Source: Lacisediminimonas profundi | GTDB taxonomy: Bacteria > Pseudomonadota > Gammaproteobacteria > Burkholderiales > Burkholderiaceae_D | DNA length: 64,000 bases | Direction of reading: 5' to 3' | Assembly: GCF_008831265.1 (NCBI RefSeq) | Contig: NZ_VTTH01000001.1 | Coordinates: 930,001 to 994,000 of the forward strand | Shown here: positions 17,008-25,860 of the stretch, in pieces | How the letters are laid out: every line of letters begins with the position of its first letter | Position numbering within the stretch: the first letter of the stretch is position 1 | Program-made: the position numbers and the translations under genes | The notes under the pieces: model-generated | Databases searched by the model: none | The model's input: the letters and a program-made list of their open reading frames with translations, nothing else | Told to the model about the DNA's origin: nothing

Positions 17008-17883
17008 ATGGCAATCGAATCACCCCGCATTCCGGTCGCAATTCTTGGTTCCGGCAATATCGGTGCAGACCTGATGTACAAGATACGACGCAATCCTCTG
17101 TTTGACCTGCGCCTCGTCGCGGGAATCGATCCTGCGTCGGAAGGATTGGCACGGGCGCGGGAGATGGGTTTTCGCACATCTGATCGCGGCGTGGATGCCA
17201 TTCTGGAAGAGCGCGACGTACGAATCGTGTTTGAAGCAACCTCGGCAAAGGCACACATCACGAACGCACCCCGTTACGAGGCGGCGGGCATGATCGCCAT
17301 CGATTTGACGCCAGCCAAAGTAGGGCCAAGCGTGGTGCCCTGCGTCAATATGAGCGATCACATGGTGATCCCGAACGTCAATCTTATTTCCTGCGCAGCG
17401 CAGGCCACGATTCCAGTCGTGTATGGCGTGAACAAGGTGGCGAAGGTGACCTACGCGGAAATCGTCGCGACCGTGTCCAGCGAGAGCGCCGGGCCCGGCA
17501 CTCGCCAGAACATTGAGGAGTTCACCCATACGACGAGCCGCGCGCTGGAGGAACTGGGCGGCGCAGGGCGGGGGAAGGCGCTGGTTGTGCTGAACCCGGC
17601 CGATCCGCCGCTCCTGATGCGCAACACGGTATACACCGTGGTGGAGGGCGACGTCGACGAGGAGCTGGTGAGGAAATCGGTGCTCGAAATGGTAAAGCAA
17701 GTGCAGCATTACGTTCCCGGCTACCGCCTGACAGTCGAGCCGTTTTTCCGCGGCGACCATTTCATGACGTGCATCGAGGTGGAAGGCGCCGGAGACTATC
17801 TGCCGCCATACGCCGGCAACCTGGACATCATCACTGCGGCTGCAGTGGCAGTCGCAGAACGCTACGCACGCAGCCTCAACTAG
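17008..17883 (+). CDS. Acetaldehyde dehydrogenase (acylating), DmpF/MhpF-like
   Basis: A 291-aa enzyme that converts acetaldehyde, NAD+ and CoA to acetyl-CoA at the end of meta-cleavage pathways. The Rossmann motif GSGNIG is near residues 14-19. The catalytic cysteine lies in the ISCAAQATIP stretch, where most family members have C-G-G-Q-A-T; the two glycines are alanines here. Length is close to the usual 300-316 aa. AGGAGA precedes the ATG. The aldolase gene follows after 11 bp; in this family the two form a complex that channels acetaldehyde. Confidence 0.87.
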   Translation: MAIESPRIPVAILGSGNIGADLMYKIRRNPLFDLRLVAGIDPASEGLARAREMGFRTSDRGVDAILEERDVRIVFEATSAKAHITNAPRYEAAGMIAIDLTPAKVGPSVVPCVNMSDHMVIPNVNLISCAAQATIPVVYGVNKVAKVTYAEIVATVSSESAGPGTRQNIEEFTHTTSRALEELGGAGRGKALVVLNPADPPLLMRNTVYTVVEGDVDEELVRKSVLEMVKQVQHYVPGYRLTVEPFFRGDHFMTCIEVEGAGDYLPPYAGNLDIITAAAVAVAERYARSLN

Positions 17884-17894
17884 GAGCCGATGAC

Positions 17895-18908
17895 ATGGCA
17901 AAGATCACTTTCGTAGACGTCACCCTGCGCGACGGGAATCACACCTATCGTCACCAGTTCACTCCCGAAATTGTCGCCCGTTCAGCCGCGGCCCTCGATG
18001 CGGCCGGGGTCGACATTATCGAAGTCGGGCACGGCGACGGGCTTGGTGGCAGCAGCGTGCATGTGGGAAGGGCGCCGGCAACCGACCAGCAACTGCTTGA
18101 GGCCGCCTGCGGCGCGGTTAAACGCGCGAAGGTCGCTGTGCTCCTGGTTCCTGGATTCGGGACCTTCGGTGATCTCGAAATGGCGGCGCGCACTGGCGTA
18201 ACGGTCGCCCGCATCGCTACGCACTGTACCGAGGCCGATGTCACGGAGCAGCACATCCGTCGTGCGAAGGACCTGGGAATGATGGCCGTCGGCTACCTTA
18301 TTTCCGCTGGCATGGCATCGCCCGAGCGTCTTGCTGAAGAGGCCCGCAAGATGGAGTCGTACGGCGCTGACTACGTAAACCTGGCCGAGTCACAGGGGCA
18401 TCTGGTGCCGACCGAAGTTGCTGCACGTGTTCGTGCCGTGCGAAATGCCATCAAGATACCGATTGGCTTTCATCCGCATAACAATCTTGGCCTCGCAATC
18501 GGAAATATCCTGACCGCGATCGACGAGGGCGCCTCGTTCATTGACGGCAGCCTGAAGGGATTTGGCGGCGGCGCCGGCAATGCACAGACAGAAGTCGCGA
18601 TAGCAGCCCTGAAGCGGGCCGGCCATGAGGTCAACGCCGATCTGTTCGGGATCATGGATGCAGCCGATGTCTTTGCACGCGCGGTGGCACCCCAGTCCAT
18701 GCCCATCATCGACAATGATTCGATCCTGATGGGTTATGCCAATGTCTACGGCGGCTACATCCTGCCGGTAAAACATGCGTCTGAGCGCTACGGCTGTGAT
18801 GCGAGGGCGTTGGTATTGGCGCTGGGCGCAAGAAAGGTCGTTGCGGCACAGGAGGATGTCGTGATCGAAGAGGCGCAGCGCCTTGCCGCCATTCGCACGG
18901 CGGCCTGA
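17895..18908 (+). CDS. 4-hydroxy-2-oxovalerate aldolase, DmpG/MhpE-like
   Basis: A 337-aa HMGL-like TIM-barrel enzyme that splits 4-hydroxy-2-oxoacids into pyruvate and an aldehyde. The metal-site landmarks TLRDG near the N-terminus and the H-P-H of GFHPHNN are present, as is EVGHGDGLGG. The position usually reading DSAG is ESQG. The ATG at 17895 follows GGAG; longer in-frame sequence overlaps the previous gene and is rejected. It pairs with the acetaldehyde dehydrogenase just upstream, showing that this operon handles ring-cleavage products. No hydratase or extradiol dioxygenase is present in the operon. Confidence 0.87.
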   Translation: MAKITFVDVTLRDGNHTYRHQFTPEIVARSAAALDAAGVDIIEVGHGDGLGGSSVHVGRAPATDQQLLEAACGAVKRAKVAVLLVPGFGTFGDLEMAARTGVTVARIATHCTEADVTEQHIRRAKDLGMMAVGYLISAGMASPERLAEEARKMESYGADYVNLAESQGHLVPTEVAARVRAVRNAIKIPIGFHPHNNLGLAIGNILTAIDEGASFIDGSLKGFGGGAGNAQTEVAIAALKRAGHEVNADLFGIMDAADVFARAVAPQSMPIIDNDSILMGYANVYGGYILPVKHASERYGCDARALVLALGARKVVAAQEDVVIEEAQRLAAIRTAA

Positions 18909-18992
18909 CTTACAGGCGTGAATTGACCACCACGTTAGCAGCGCTCGTAATGGCTGTTTTGGCTGTAGCGGGGCGCAACAAGGAAACTGTGA

Positions 18993-19343
18993 ATGAAGCA
19001 CGAAAATGAAGCTGATCCGGAGTGGTGTGTGGCATGCGACGCCAAAGACCTGGAGGGAGAAGAGCTCCTGGAGTGCACGGTCGATGGCGTATCCGTCCTG
19101 CTTGTGCAGTCCGAGGAAAAGATCTTCGCCTGCGAGGCGATATGTCCGCACATGGATGAGCCGCTCGCGCATGGATTCTGCGAGGGAAAGATGCTGACCT
19201 GCTCAATGCACCTGTGGCAGTGGGACCTGGAAACCGGCAGCCCGGTGGGTATTGCGTCGGAGCGACTGTTGGTGGTGCCGGTGCGAGTCGAGCAGGGAAA
19301 AATATTCGTGAAGATGAAGGATCTCAGGGCCAAGGCCGGGTGA
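18993..19343 (+). CDS. Rieske-type ferredoxin
   Basis: A 116-aa soluble [2Fe-2S] electron carrier. The Rieske ligands are C51 and H53 (CPH) and C70 and H73 (CSMH). It is the size of ferredoxins that feed ring-hydroxylating oxygenases, so its likely partner is the alpha/beta oxygenase 5.7 kb upstream on the same strand. No ferredoxin reductase is visible in the window; a general reductase could serve. The 84-bp gap upstream contains no obvious terminator. Confidence 0.85.
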   Translation: MKHENEADPEWCVACDAKDLEGEELLECTVDGVSVLLVQSEEKIFACEAICPHMDEPLAHGFCEGKMLTCSMHLWQWDLETGSPVGIASERLLVVPVRVEQGKIFVKMKDLRAKAG

Positions 19344-19350
19344 GGAGCTC

Positions 19351-20595
19351 ATGCCGATAGTCACCGGTACTGCTGCAGCTGCCTCGTCGGGTGCCAGCGC
19401 CGGAGCTGATGATTCGATCGAATCTGCTTACAGCTGGCGCGTGGCCGGATTGACCTTGCTGGTTACGTCCCTGAGCTTTGGGGCAGTGACCGCAGTGCCG
19501 ATCCTTCTGAATCCGATGGCCCGCGACTGGCAAGTCAGCAACGGCACCCTGGCGCTGGTCCACATGTCGACGATGTTTGGCGCCGCCCTTGGCAGCCTGG
19601 TGCTAGGCCGCTTGCTTGACCGGCGGGGGTTTTTCCATATCGCGCTCGCCGGCGGCATTGCCACGATGCTCGGATTGATTCTCGCTTCGACCGCGACCAG
19701 CCTGTTGACACTCCATATTGCGTTCGGATTGCTTGTCGGCGGCATAGGGCAGGGAGCATTTTTCAGCCCGATCGCTGCTGTCCTGAGCCAATGGTTTGAC
19801 AGGAATCGTGCGCTGGCAATTGCGATTTCTGTCAGTGGGCAGAGTATTGGCGGCTTGTTCCTGCCACCGCTGCTGCGCTGGGGGGGGAGCGTGGTGGGTT
19901 GGCGCACCACGCTGCTGATCTACGGTATCGCATGCGGCGTGATCCTGGTTGCCTGCGCATTTGTCTTCCGCCGGATGCCGCCTGCGGGAGCCGGGCTGTC
20001 AGGCCCCCTGATGCAGCAGGCCGCTTCCTTGACCCGCCCCCGGCATCAGTTCCTGTCCCTCGCGATCTGCATCACGGCGATCAATTTTTCCAGCTTCATG
20101 GTGATAGGCCACTTGACGGCCTATGGGGAGGAGCGGGGCTTCATGCCGCTTGCGTCGGCCTTCCTGGTGTCGGCCATGCTCGGGGTTGCGCTTGTCTCGC
20201 GCCTGGCGGTGGGGCCATTGTCCACGCGCTTGGGCAAATACAATGTACTGCTTGGCGTGTCTGCCCTTCAATTGCTAGGCGTTGCTTGCCTGGTCTGGAC
20301 CAAGGTTTATGTTGCCGTCATGTTGAGTGCCGTGCTCGTTGGTCTCGGATTCGGCGGCTATGTGCCGCTATATGCCGTTCTTGTGCGCGAGATGTTCCAC
20401 GCCAGCGAGGCGGGGCGGCGCATATCAGAGATCTATTTCTTTGCGTTCATCGCAGCCGGACTGGGAAGCTCGCTCGGCGGTTGGTTGCGTGATCAAGGCG
20501 GACATTACGGGCTGACCTTTCAAACGGCGACCTGCTTGTCCGCGTTCGGGATGTTGATACTTGTTTCCCGGAAAAAGTCGCTAGCGGCTGTGTGA
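19351..20595 (+). CDS. Major facilitator superfamily transporter
   Basis: A 414-aa membrane protein with about twelve hydrophobic helices in two halves. The loop between helices 2 and 3 carries the MFS-A-like motif G-x-LVLGRLLDRRG. GAGGAG precedes the ATG, which lies 8 bp after the ferredoxin stop, so it belongs to the same operon. It resembles monocarboxylate or aromatic-acid carriers of the MCT-like type. Its presence with a TRAP importer suggests either a second importer or an exporter of intermediates. Confidence 0.8.
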   Translation: MPIVTGTAAAASSGASAGADDSIESAYSWRVAGLTLLVTSLSFGAVTAVPILLNPMARDWQVSNGTLALVHMSTMFGAALGSLVLGRLLDRRGFFHIALAGGIATMLGLILASTATSLLTLHIAFGLLVGGIGQGAFFSPIAAVLSQWFDRNRALAIAISVSGQSIGGLFLPPLLRWGGSVVGWRTTLLIYGIACGVILVACAFVFRRMPPAGAGLSGPLMQQAASLTRPRHQFLSLAICITAINFSSFMVIGHLTAYGEERGFMPLASAFLVSAMLGVALVSRLAVGPLSTRLGKYNVLLGVSALQLLGVACLVWTKVYVAVMLSAVLVGLGFGGYVPLYAVLVREMFHASEAGRRISEIYFFAFIAAGLGSSLGGWLRDQGGHYGLTFQTATCLSAFGMLILVSRKKSLAAV

Positions 20596-20632
20596 GCCGC
20601 CGCCAGGCTCCCTTTCATCCGCCGGTAAATGT

Positions 20633-21718
20633 TCACATGCCCATATGGTGCCCCGGCGCAGCAGAAAACACTACTGGTTGCCCGAGACCTTCCTGGCGCT
20701 CCTTGTCGATCTGCTTTGCGATCAAGGCACGAAACTGCGCCAGTGCCGAATCCAGGCCACATGGCACCGGCTCGAATCCCGGCTCGAGGTTGTTGGCCTG
20801 CGCGGTGATGATGACCCGGTCCTCTTCAAAGGCGGTGAGGATGCTCTTGAAAAGGCCTTCGCTGACCTCCGGCTTGTCCTTGTCGAAATTCCTCGGCTGG
20901 GCAAAGAAGTAGTGCGTGGAGTTCTCGGTCTCGGGGGTGAGCACCTGGCAATGGCGGAACTCGATCGCGTCCTTGCGCTGTCCTTTTTCGGCGCCGCTGC
21001 CGGCCGGTGCAAAGCCGGAGTCCATGATCAGCACGCCAGGCAACAGGAAATCATAGTTGTTCCAGCGGTCGACGTTGCCGGTCATGCCCTTGGCTTCCAG
21101 AAGCTTGGCGACGAAGGGGGCGGGCGGACGGTCCATGAACCAGCGGGTGATGCGCAGGCCGCGGTCGAGCCGTTCGATTTGCGAGCGCAACTGGGCGTAC
21201 TCCTCGGAGCCGCCCAGCGTGGTCGGATGCACATAGGACAGGTGCGAAAAATCCAGCAGGTTGTCGTTGATCAGCTGGTAGTTGACGTCGTAGTGCAGGT
21301 AGCCCGGCGGCGTGCAGGCCCAGTCCGGGTCGTCCAGCCAATGGGTGTCGGGAATCAGTGCCGGGTCGGCCCGCTCCGGGTCGCCCATCCAGATCCAGAT
21401 CCAGCGATGGCTTTGCACGACCGGATATTTGCGCACGCCGGCCTTGGGCGGTATGCGGTCCTGTCCCGGTATCTCGATGCAGGCGCCCGAGGCGTCGTAC
21501 AGGAAGCCGTGGTACATGCAGCGCACGCTGTCGCCCTCCTTGCGGCCGCAGGACAGCGGTGCGCCGCGATGGCAGCAGCGGTCGTCGAAGCCATGCACGT
21601 CGCCATTCGCGTCCCGCCACAGCAGGATGCGTTTGCCGCAGATGGTCCGCGAGAACAGGTTGTCCGCGCCGACTTCGTGATCCCAGCCGGCAACGTACCA
21701 GCAATTCTGAATGAACAT
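20633..21718 (-). CDS. Rieske oxygenase, vanillate O-demethylase (VanA)-like
   Basis: A 361-aa single-type Rieske oxygenase. The cluster ligands are C48, H50, C67 and H70, and the catalytic iron region is NDNLLDFSHLSYVH with two histidines four residues apart and a nearby Asp. Members of this branch remove O-methyl groups from aromatic acids or hydroxylate phenolic acids, using a reductase such as VanB, which is absent here. It is the last gene of a minus-strand operon with a small protein, an FAD hydroxylase and a binding protein. It converges with the MFS gene, 37 bp away. Confidence 0.83.
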   Translation of the reverse strand: MFIQNCWYVAGWDHEVGADNLFSRTICGKRILLWRDANGDVHGFDDRCCHRGAPLSCGRKEGDSVRCMYHGFLYDASGACIEIPGQDRIPPKAGVRKYPVVQSHRWIWIWMGDPERADPALIPDTHWLDDPDWACTPPGYLHYDVNYQLINDNLLDFSHLSYVHPTTLGGSEEYAQLRSQIERLDRGLRITRWFMDRPPAPFVAKLLEAKGMTGNVDRWNNYDFLLPGVLIMDSGFAPAGSGAEKGQRKDAIEFRHCQVLTPETENSTHYFFAQPRNFDKDKPEVSEGLFKSILTAFEEDRVIITAQANNLEPGFEPVPCGLDSALAQFRALIAKQIDKERQEGLGQPVVFSAAPGHHMGM

Positions 21719-21783
21719 GGTCCCCTCCTTGAGCGTCCTTGCGCTCTATTGCTCTATTGTTGTCCGGCTTCTATGTCTTTCAT

Positions 21784-21960
21784 TTACTCGTCGCCGACGG
21801 CCTTGGTGATCATGGCAGCGATCTTGTCGGGGTCGTCGATTTCCAGCATTGCCAGCAGCGCAAAACGTCCGAGCGCCGTCAGCGCATCTTTTTCGCCGAT
21901 CTTGCTCAGCGCATGGCAAAGGTCCGTATAGGCCCGGTCGAGGTCGAGATCGGTCATCAT
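21784..21960 (-). CDS. 58-aa small protein coupled to an FAD hydroxylase
   Basis: A short ORF of 59 codons whose ATG overlaps the stop of the FAD hydroxylase (ATGATGA junction), a strong sign of translational coupling. The protein starts MMTDLDLDRAYTDL, is mostly helical and acidic, and has no membrane segment or metal motif. Its pattern (an aromatic residue, then leucines, an R-x2-LL-x-ML core and an acidic turn before a final helix) resembles the DUF2783-type protein at 49017, which also follows a paralogous FAD hydroxylase. I infer an accessory or stability role for the hydroxylase. M2 is an alternative start. Confidence 0.7.
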   Translation of the reverse strand: MMTDLDLDRAYTDLCHALSKIGEKDALTALGRFALLAMLEIDDPDKIAAMITKAVGDE

Positions 21961-23711
21961 GCAGCCCCCGAATTTTTCGTGGCCCCTTGCAGGGCATCTG
22001 TCACCGCATTGCGCAGCATGCCGGCCGTGGGCGCGCGCCAGCGCGCCAGCACATGACCGTCGGGCCGCACCAGGTAGACCGCGCCGGCAAGGGCATCATA
22101 CAGTTCATGGGCGCGGCCGAGCGGGTCGAGCAGCGCTGCACCGGCATGGTCTGCCACTGTGCCATGCAGTACCGGCAACAGCGAAATTGCGATGCCATCC
22201 TGATTGATTTCTTCGACGGCGCTGGCGAGTGCTTGCGCTGCTTGCGCCTGTTGCTGCGATCCTGCCTTGCCGTGGAAGTGAAGCACCAGGAACTGGCCTG
22301 GTTTCACCAGGTCGGTCATCCAGGCCTGGACCGTAGCCTGGGCCTGGCCGGATTGGGCATGCAGCACCGGCACGCTGGCGAGTACGGCGCCAGCCGCAGG
22401 TCCGCGATGGAAGCTTGCGTCTTCGCCAGATGCCGCATTCAGCGGCGACGCCGTGTAGCTGATGGCGCTGGTCTGGCGTGGATTGATCAGCGAGCTGACG
22501 GCAGGCGTGCTGACTGCCAGGCTCAAAACCGCCTGCCGCATCGTGCGGAAAGCGAAGGTCGGTGGCGCCATGAATTCCGTGCTCTTCATGCCGCTCTTCA
22601 GGTTTTCATGGGTAGCGAAAACCCGTTCTTGCGAATACGAATCGAGCAGCGAATCATGGGCGCCGCCCTGGATCACCAGCGCCAGCTTCCATGCCAGGTT
22701 GTCGACGTCGTCGATGGCAGAGTTGGCGCCACGCACACCGAAGATGGGCACCAGGTGGGCGGCATCGCCGGCAAAGAACACGCGTCCATGCCGGTACGAT
22801 TCGAGCGTCAGCGCATTCGCCTTGTAGAGCGATATCCAGAGCGGCGACCAAGCGCCGGTTTCGCCCATCATTGTCAGGTGGGCCTGTATCCGTGGCAGCA
22901 CGTTTTCCGGCTTGACCGCTTCCTCGCCATCTTCATCGTCGCCCAGCTGGTAATCGATGCGCCAGATTCCATCCGGCTGCTTGTGCATCAGGATTGTCGA
23001 CCCCGGATTGGATGGCGGGTCGAACCAGGCCAGGCGTTCGGTCGGCAGCGCCGTATCCAGTTCGATGTCGGCAATCACATAACGACCTTCGTAGGCGGTG
23101 CCCTGCAAATGCAGGCCGAGCGACTCGCGCATCGTGCTGCGTCCGCCGTCGCAGGCGATCACATGGTCGGCGACGATGCTGTAGCGCTCGCCTGATCCGG
23201 TCGCCTCGATATCGAGCGTGACATGGCCGTCTGCAGCAAGCGAGCTTTTCACCCGGCTGCCCCAGCGGATGTCGACCAGTCCCCGGCTGCGCCCGGCCGC
23301 CTGGACCAGGTACTCCTCGACATAGTATTGCTGCAGGTTGACCATCGGCGGCAGCTTCTGGTTGTCATCGTGCGGCATGCGGAAGTGCAGCACTTCCTGG
23401 TCGCGATAGAACGACCGGCCGCCTTCCCATGGCAGGCCCTTCGCCAGTACCGGCTCGAGTATGCCGATGCGATCGAAGATTTCCAGCGTGCGCCGGGAAA
23501 AGCAGATGGCGCGGCTGCCGTAGCAAACCGTTTCATCGGCCTCGATCACGACGCTGGGTACGCCCAGCCGTGCCAGTTCCAGCGCCGCTGTCAGTCCGGT
23601 GATGCCGCCACCCACGATCGCGACCCGATGCTGCTCGCTGGCAGCATCGGTGGGGCGCCTTGCTTGGCGGCGGGTGAATTCGAACAGGTATGGCTTGAAC
23701 CCGACTGACAT
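21957..23711 (-). CDS. FAD-dependent aromatic hydroxylase (MhpA/PheA-type)
   Basis: A 584-aa flavoprotein monooxygenase of the group A hydroxylase family, which inserts one oxygen into a phenolic ring using NAD(P)H. The dinucleotide-binding GGGITG is at residues 34-39. The second FAD motif FFAGDAAHLVP, followed by GARGAN-like GVRGAN, is present. The C-terminal thioredoxin-like domain usual in this branch follows. The ATG at 23711 overlaps the stop of the binding-protein gene (TAATG). It is a paralogue of the hydroxylase at 47390: both share the GSRA-[IV]-C and NLQQYY regions. Confidence 0.85.
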   Translation of the reverse strand: MSVGFKPYLFEFTRRQARRPTDAASEQHRVAIVGGGITGLTAALELARLGVPSVVIEADETVCYGSRAICFSRRTLEIFDRIGILEPVLAKGLPWEGGRSFYRDQEVLHFRMPHDDNQKLPPMVNLQQYYVEEYLVQAAGRSRGLVDIRWGSRVKSSLAADGHVTLDIEATGSGERYSIVADHVIACDGGRSTMRESLGLHLQGTAYEGRYVIADIELDTALPTERLAWFDPPSNPGSTILMHKQPDGIWRIDYQLGDDEDGEEAVKPENVLPRIQAHLTMMGETGAWSPLWISLYKANALTLESYRHGRVFFAGDAAHLVPIFGVRGANSAIDDVDNLAWKLALVIQGGAHDSLLDSYSQERVFATHENLKSGMKSTEFMAPPTFAFRTMRQAVLSLAVSTPAVSSLINPRQTSAISYTASPLNAASGEDASFHRGPAAGAVLASVPVLHAQSGQAQATVQAWMTDLVKPGQFLVLHFHGKAGSQQQAQAAQALASAVEEINQDGIAISLLPVLHGTVADHAGAALLDPLGRAHELYDALAGAVYLVRPDGHVLARWRAPTAGMLRNAVTDALQGATKNSGAA

Positions 23712-24883
23712 TACTGCTTGCCCTTTTGATCGGTTTCCGGAACATAGCGCCACTTGCCGCCATCGATCCTGACCATGACCTGGCTACGCTTGTCGGCGCC
23801 ATTGTGATCGGTGGCCGACATCGAATACACGCCGTGCGTCAGCACCATGTCACGGCTTTTTTCGATGGCGTCGCGCACCGCCAGGCGGAATTCAGGGGAG
23901 CCGGGTTTGGCCTGCTTCACTGCCGTTGGCACGGCCTTGGCCATGATCAGCCAGGCATCCCATGCCAGCGCGCCGAACAGCGAGCGCGAGCCCGGCCCGT
24001 TCTGGCCTTCATATTTTTTCAGATAGTCCAGGGCGACCGGCTTGATCGGGTTGCTGTCGGGCAGTTGCTCGGCCACCAGCAGCGGAGAAACCGGCAGCAT
24101 CGCGCCCTCCACGGATTTGCCACCAAGGCGCAGGAAGTCGTTGTTGGCCACCGCCTGGGTCTGGAAGATCGTTCCGTTGAATCCGCGCTGCTTGATTTCG
24201 ATGTGCGGCATGGCGGCTGGCGTCCCGGCTGCGGCGATCAGCACTGCATCCGGTTTTGCCGACAGCAGCTTGAGCGTCTGCGACACGAAGCTGGTGTCGG
24301 TAGCACCATAGCGTTGCACATCGACGATCTTGATGCCATGCGCGGGCGCCAGTTTCTGGGCAACGTCGAGGAAGGTCTGGGCGTAGGCATTATTGATGCC
24401 GACGAAGCCCAGGGTCTTCTCCTTGTTCCTCTTCATTTGTTCGAACACGACTGCCAGTGCAATCTCTTCGGCTGGCGGCATCTTGAACACCCAGCGCCGC
24501 GGTCCTTCTTGCGGCGACACCAGGGAACCGCCGCCGCCCAGGCTGATCATTGGAGTCTGGGTTTCGCCCGCCACCTGCAGCGCTGCCAGCGAAGTCGGCG
24601 TGACCGACGGGCCGACCAGGATGTCGATCTTGTTTTCCTGGACCAGGCGCCGCGCCGCCACGGTGGCGGCCGTCGAGTCGGATGCATCGTCGATGATGGT
24701 GACGTTCAGCTTGTGACCGGCCAGTTCCTTCGGCCACAGCGCCACGGTGTTCCTGGCTGGAATGCCCAGTGAAGCAGCCGGACCCGTGAGGGAGAGCACA
24801 ACGCCGATGTTGATGTCGGCCAGGGCGGACTGCGAGACGAGTACGACGGCGAATCCGGCGAGGGCCTTATGTACAGCTTTCAT
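23711..24883 (-). CDS. Periplasmic substrate-binding protein, LivK-like, orphan
   Basis: A 390-aa solute-binding protein of the branched-chain amino acid type with a signal peptide ending ALA near residue 22. The mature part begins DINIGVVLSLTGP. No permease or ATPase gene is adjacent, so it must use an importer encoded elsewhere, perhaps one of the two LivHMGF sets in this window. It heads the minus-strand operon containing the FAD hydroxylase. This suggests it captures the aromatic substrate that the operon degrades. Confidence 0.82.
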   Translation of the reverse strand: MKAVHKALAGFAVVLVSQSALADINIGVVLSLTGPAASLGIPARNTVALWPKELAGHKLNVTIIDDASDSTAATVAARRLVQENKIDILVGPSVTPTSLAALQVAGETQTPMISLGGGGSLVSPQEGPRRWVFKMPPAEEIALAVVFEQMKRNKEKTLGFVGINNAYAQTFLDVAQKLAPAHGIKIVDVQRYGATDTSFVSQTLKLLSAKPDAVLIAAAGTPAAMPHIEIKQRGFNGTIFQTQAVANNDFLRLGGKSVEGAMLPVSPLLVAEQLPDSNPIKPVALDYLKKYEGQNGPGSRSLFGALAWDAWLIMAKAVPTAVKQAKPGSPEFRLAVRDAIEKSRDMVLTHGVYSMSATDHNGADKRSQVMVRIDGGKWRYVPETDQKGKQ

Positions 24884-25061
24884 TGATGTGTCTCCTCAAG
24901 ATGTTTGTTATTTGCATGAATTCTTGTTATTTGCGAAAACAGACTAAACTTGAGTGAAAATAAAGTCAAATTTATTCATTAACAATACCTTGGCATTCCT
25001 TTTGTTTAAGCACGCAATGCGATAATCGTTGCACACGCACAATCCCTTTTTTCCAGAACAC
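24884..25061. promoter_or_regulatory. Divergent promoter region with paired direct repeats
   Basis: This AT-rich 178-bp gap separates the minus-strand hydroxylase operon from the plus-strand IclR gene. The 11-mer TTGTTATTTGC occurs twice in direct orientation at 24905-24915 and 24924-24934, a 19-bp period close to two helical turns. A further AATAAA/TTTATT inverted pair lies at about 24959-24975. These are good candidates for binding by the adjacent IclR protein. Confidence 0.5.
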
Positions 25062-25835
25062 ATGTCGAAGTCTCCATCGGTGATCAGCCGCGTCACAGCC
25101 ATCCTCGGTCTCTTCGGGGAGGGCAAGCCATTGATCTCGATCGACGAGATTTCAATGACGCTCGGCGTCAGCACGGCGACTGCCTACCGCTATGCCAGCG
25201 ACCTGATGCACGCCGGCATGTTGTCGCGCACCTCCGGCCGCTACCGGCTGGGGCCCAAGATCATCGAGCTGGAATACCTGATCCGCGCCTATGACCCCAT
25301 CATCCGGGCGGGGGAGGATCTGATGAACACGCTGGCGGAGTCGACCGGATGCAACGCGCTGCTGTGCAACGTGTATGACGAAACCATCGTCAACGTGTTT
25401 CATGCCACCGGCAAGAAGCCGATCCCGGTCATCTACACCAAGGGCTTGCCAATGCCACTGTTTCGCGGCTCGCAGGCGCATGTGGTGCTGGCCCACATGG
25501 ACCGCCGCAAACTCAAGCGTCTGTATGACTCGTCGATCGGCGATCCGGCCTTGCGCCCGGACATCGACCGGATCGGCGCGGACTGGACTTCGTTCTCCAG
25601 GGCGCTGCGGCAGATTCGCAGCCGGGGCTATTACATCTCGCGCGCTGAACTTGACCAGGGCGTGACTGGCATTGCAGCGCCGGTGATCGGGGAAGACCAG
25701 GAAATCCTGGGTAGCCTGGTGCTGATCCACCATGCTTCGGCGCCGCCGTGGATGAGTGAGGAAACGCTGGTGGAACTGACCATCCAGAACGCGAACGAGA
25801 TCAGCAAGCGGATAGAGTTGCTGGCGGCGGGTTGA
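25062..25835 (+). CDS. IclR-family transcriptional regulator
   Basis: A 257-aa regulator with an N-terminal winged helix-turn-helix (ISIDEISMTLGVSTATAYRY, about residues 27-46) and the C-terminal IclR effector domain. The ATG at 25062 is preferred; an in-frame TTG 33 bases upstream would add an unlikely tail. It is divergent from the binding-protein/FAD-hydroxylase operon and probably controls it, activating or repressing in response to an aromatic ligand. A terminator follows the stop after 25 bp. Confidence 0.85.
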   Translation: MSKSPSVISRVTAILGLFGEGKPLISIDEISMTLGVSTATAYRYASDLMHAGMLSRTSGRYRLGPKIIELEYLIRAYDPIIRAGEDLMNTLAESTGCNALLCNVYDETIVNVFHATGKKPIPVIYTKGLPMPLFRGSQAHVVLAHMDRRKLKRLYDSSIGDPALRPDIDRIGADWTSFSRALRQIRSRGYYISRAELDQGVTGIAAPVIGEDQEILGSLVLIHHASAPPWMSEETLVELTIQNANEISKRIELLAAG

Positions 25836-25860
25836 GGCGAACTGGTTGCGGCAAGCAAAT

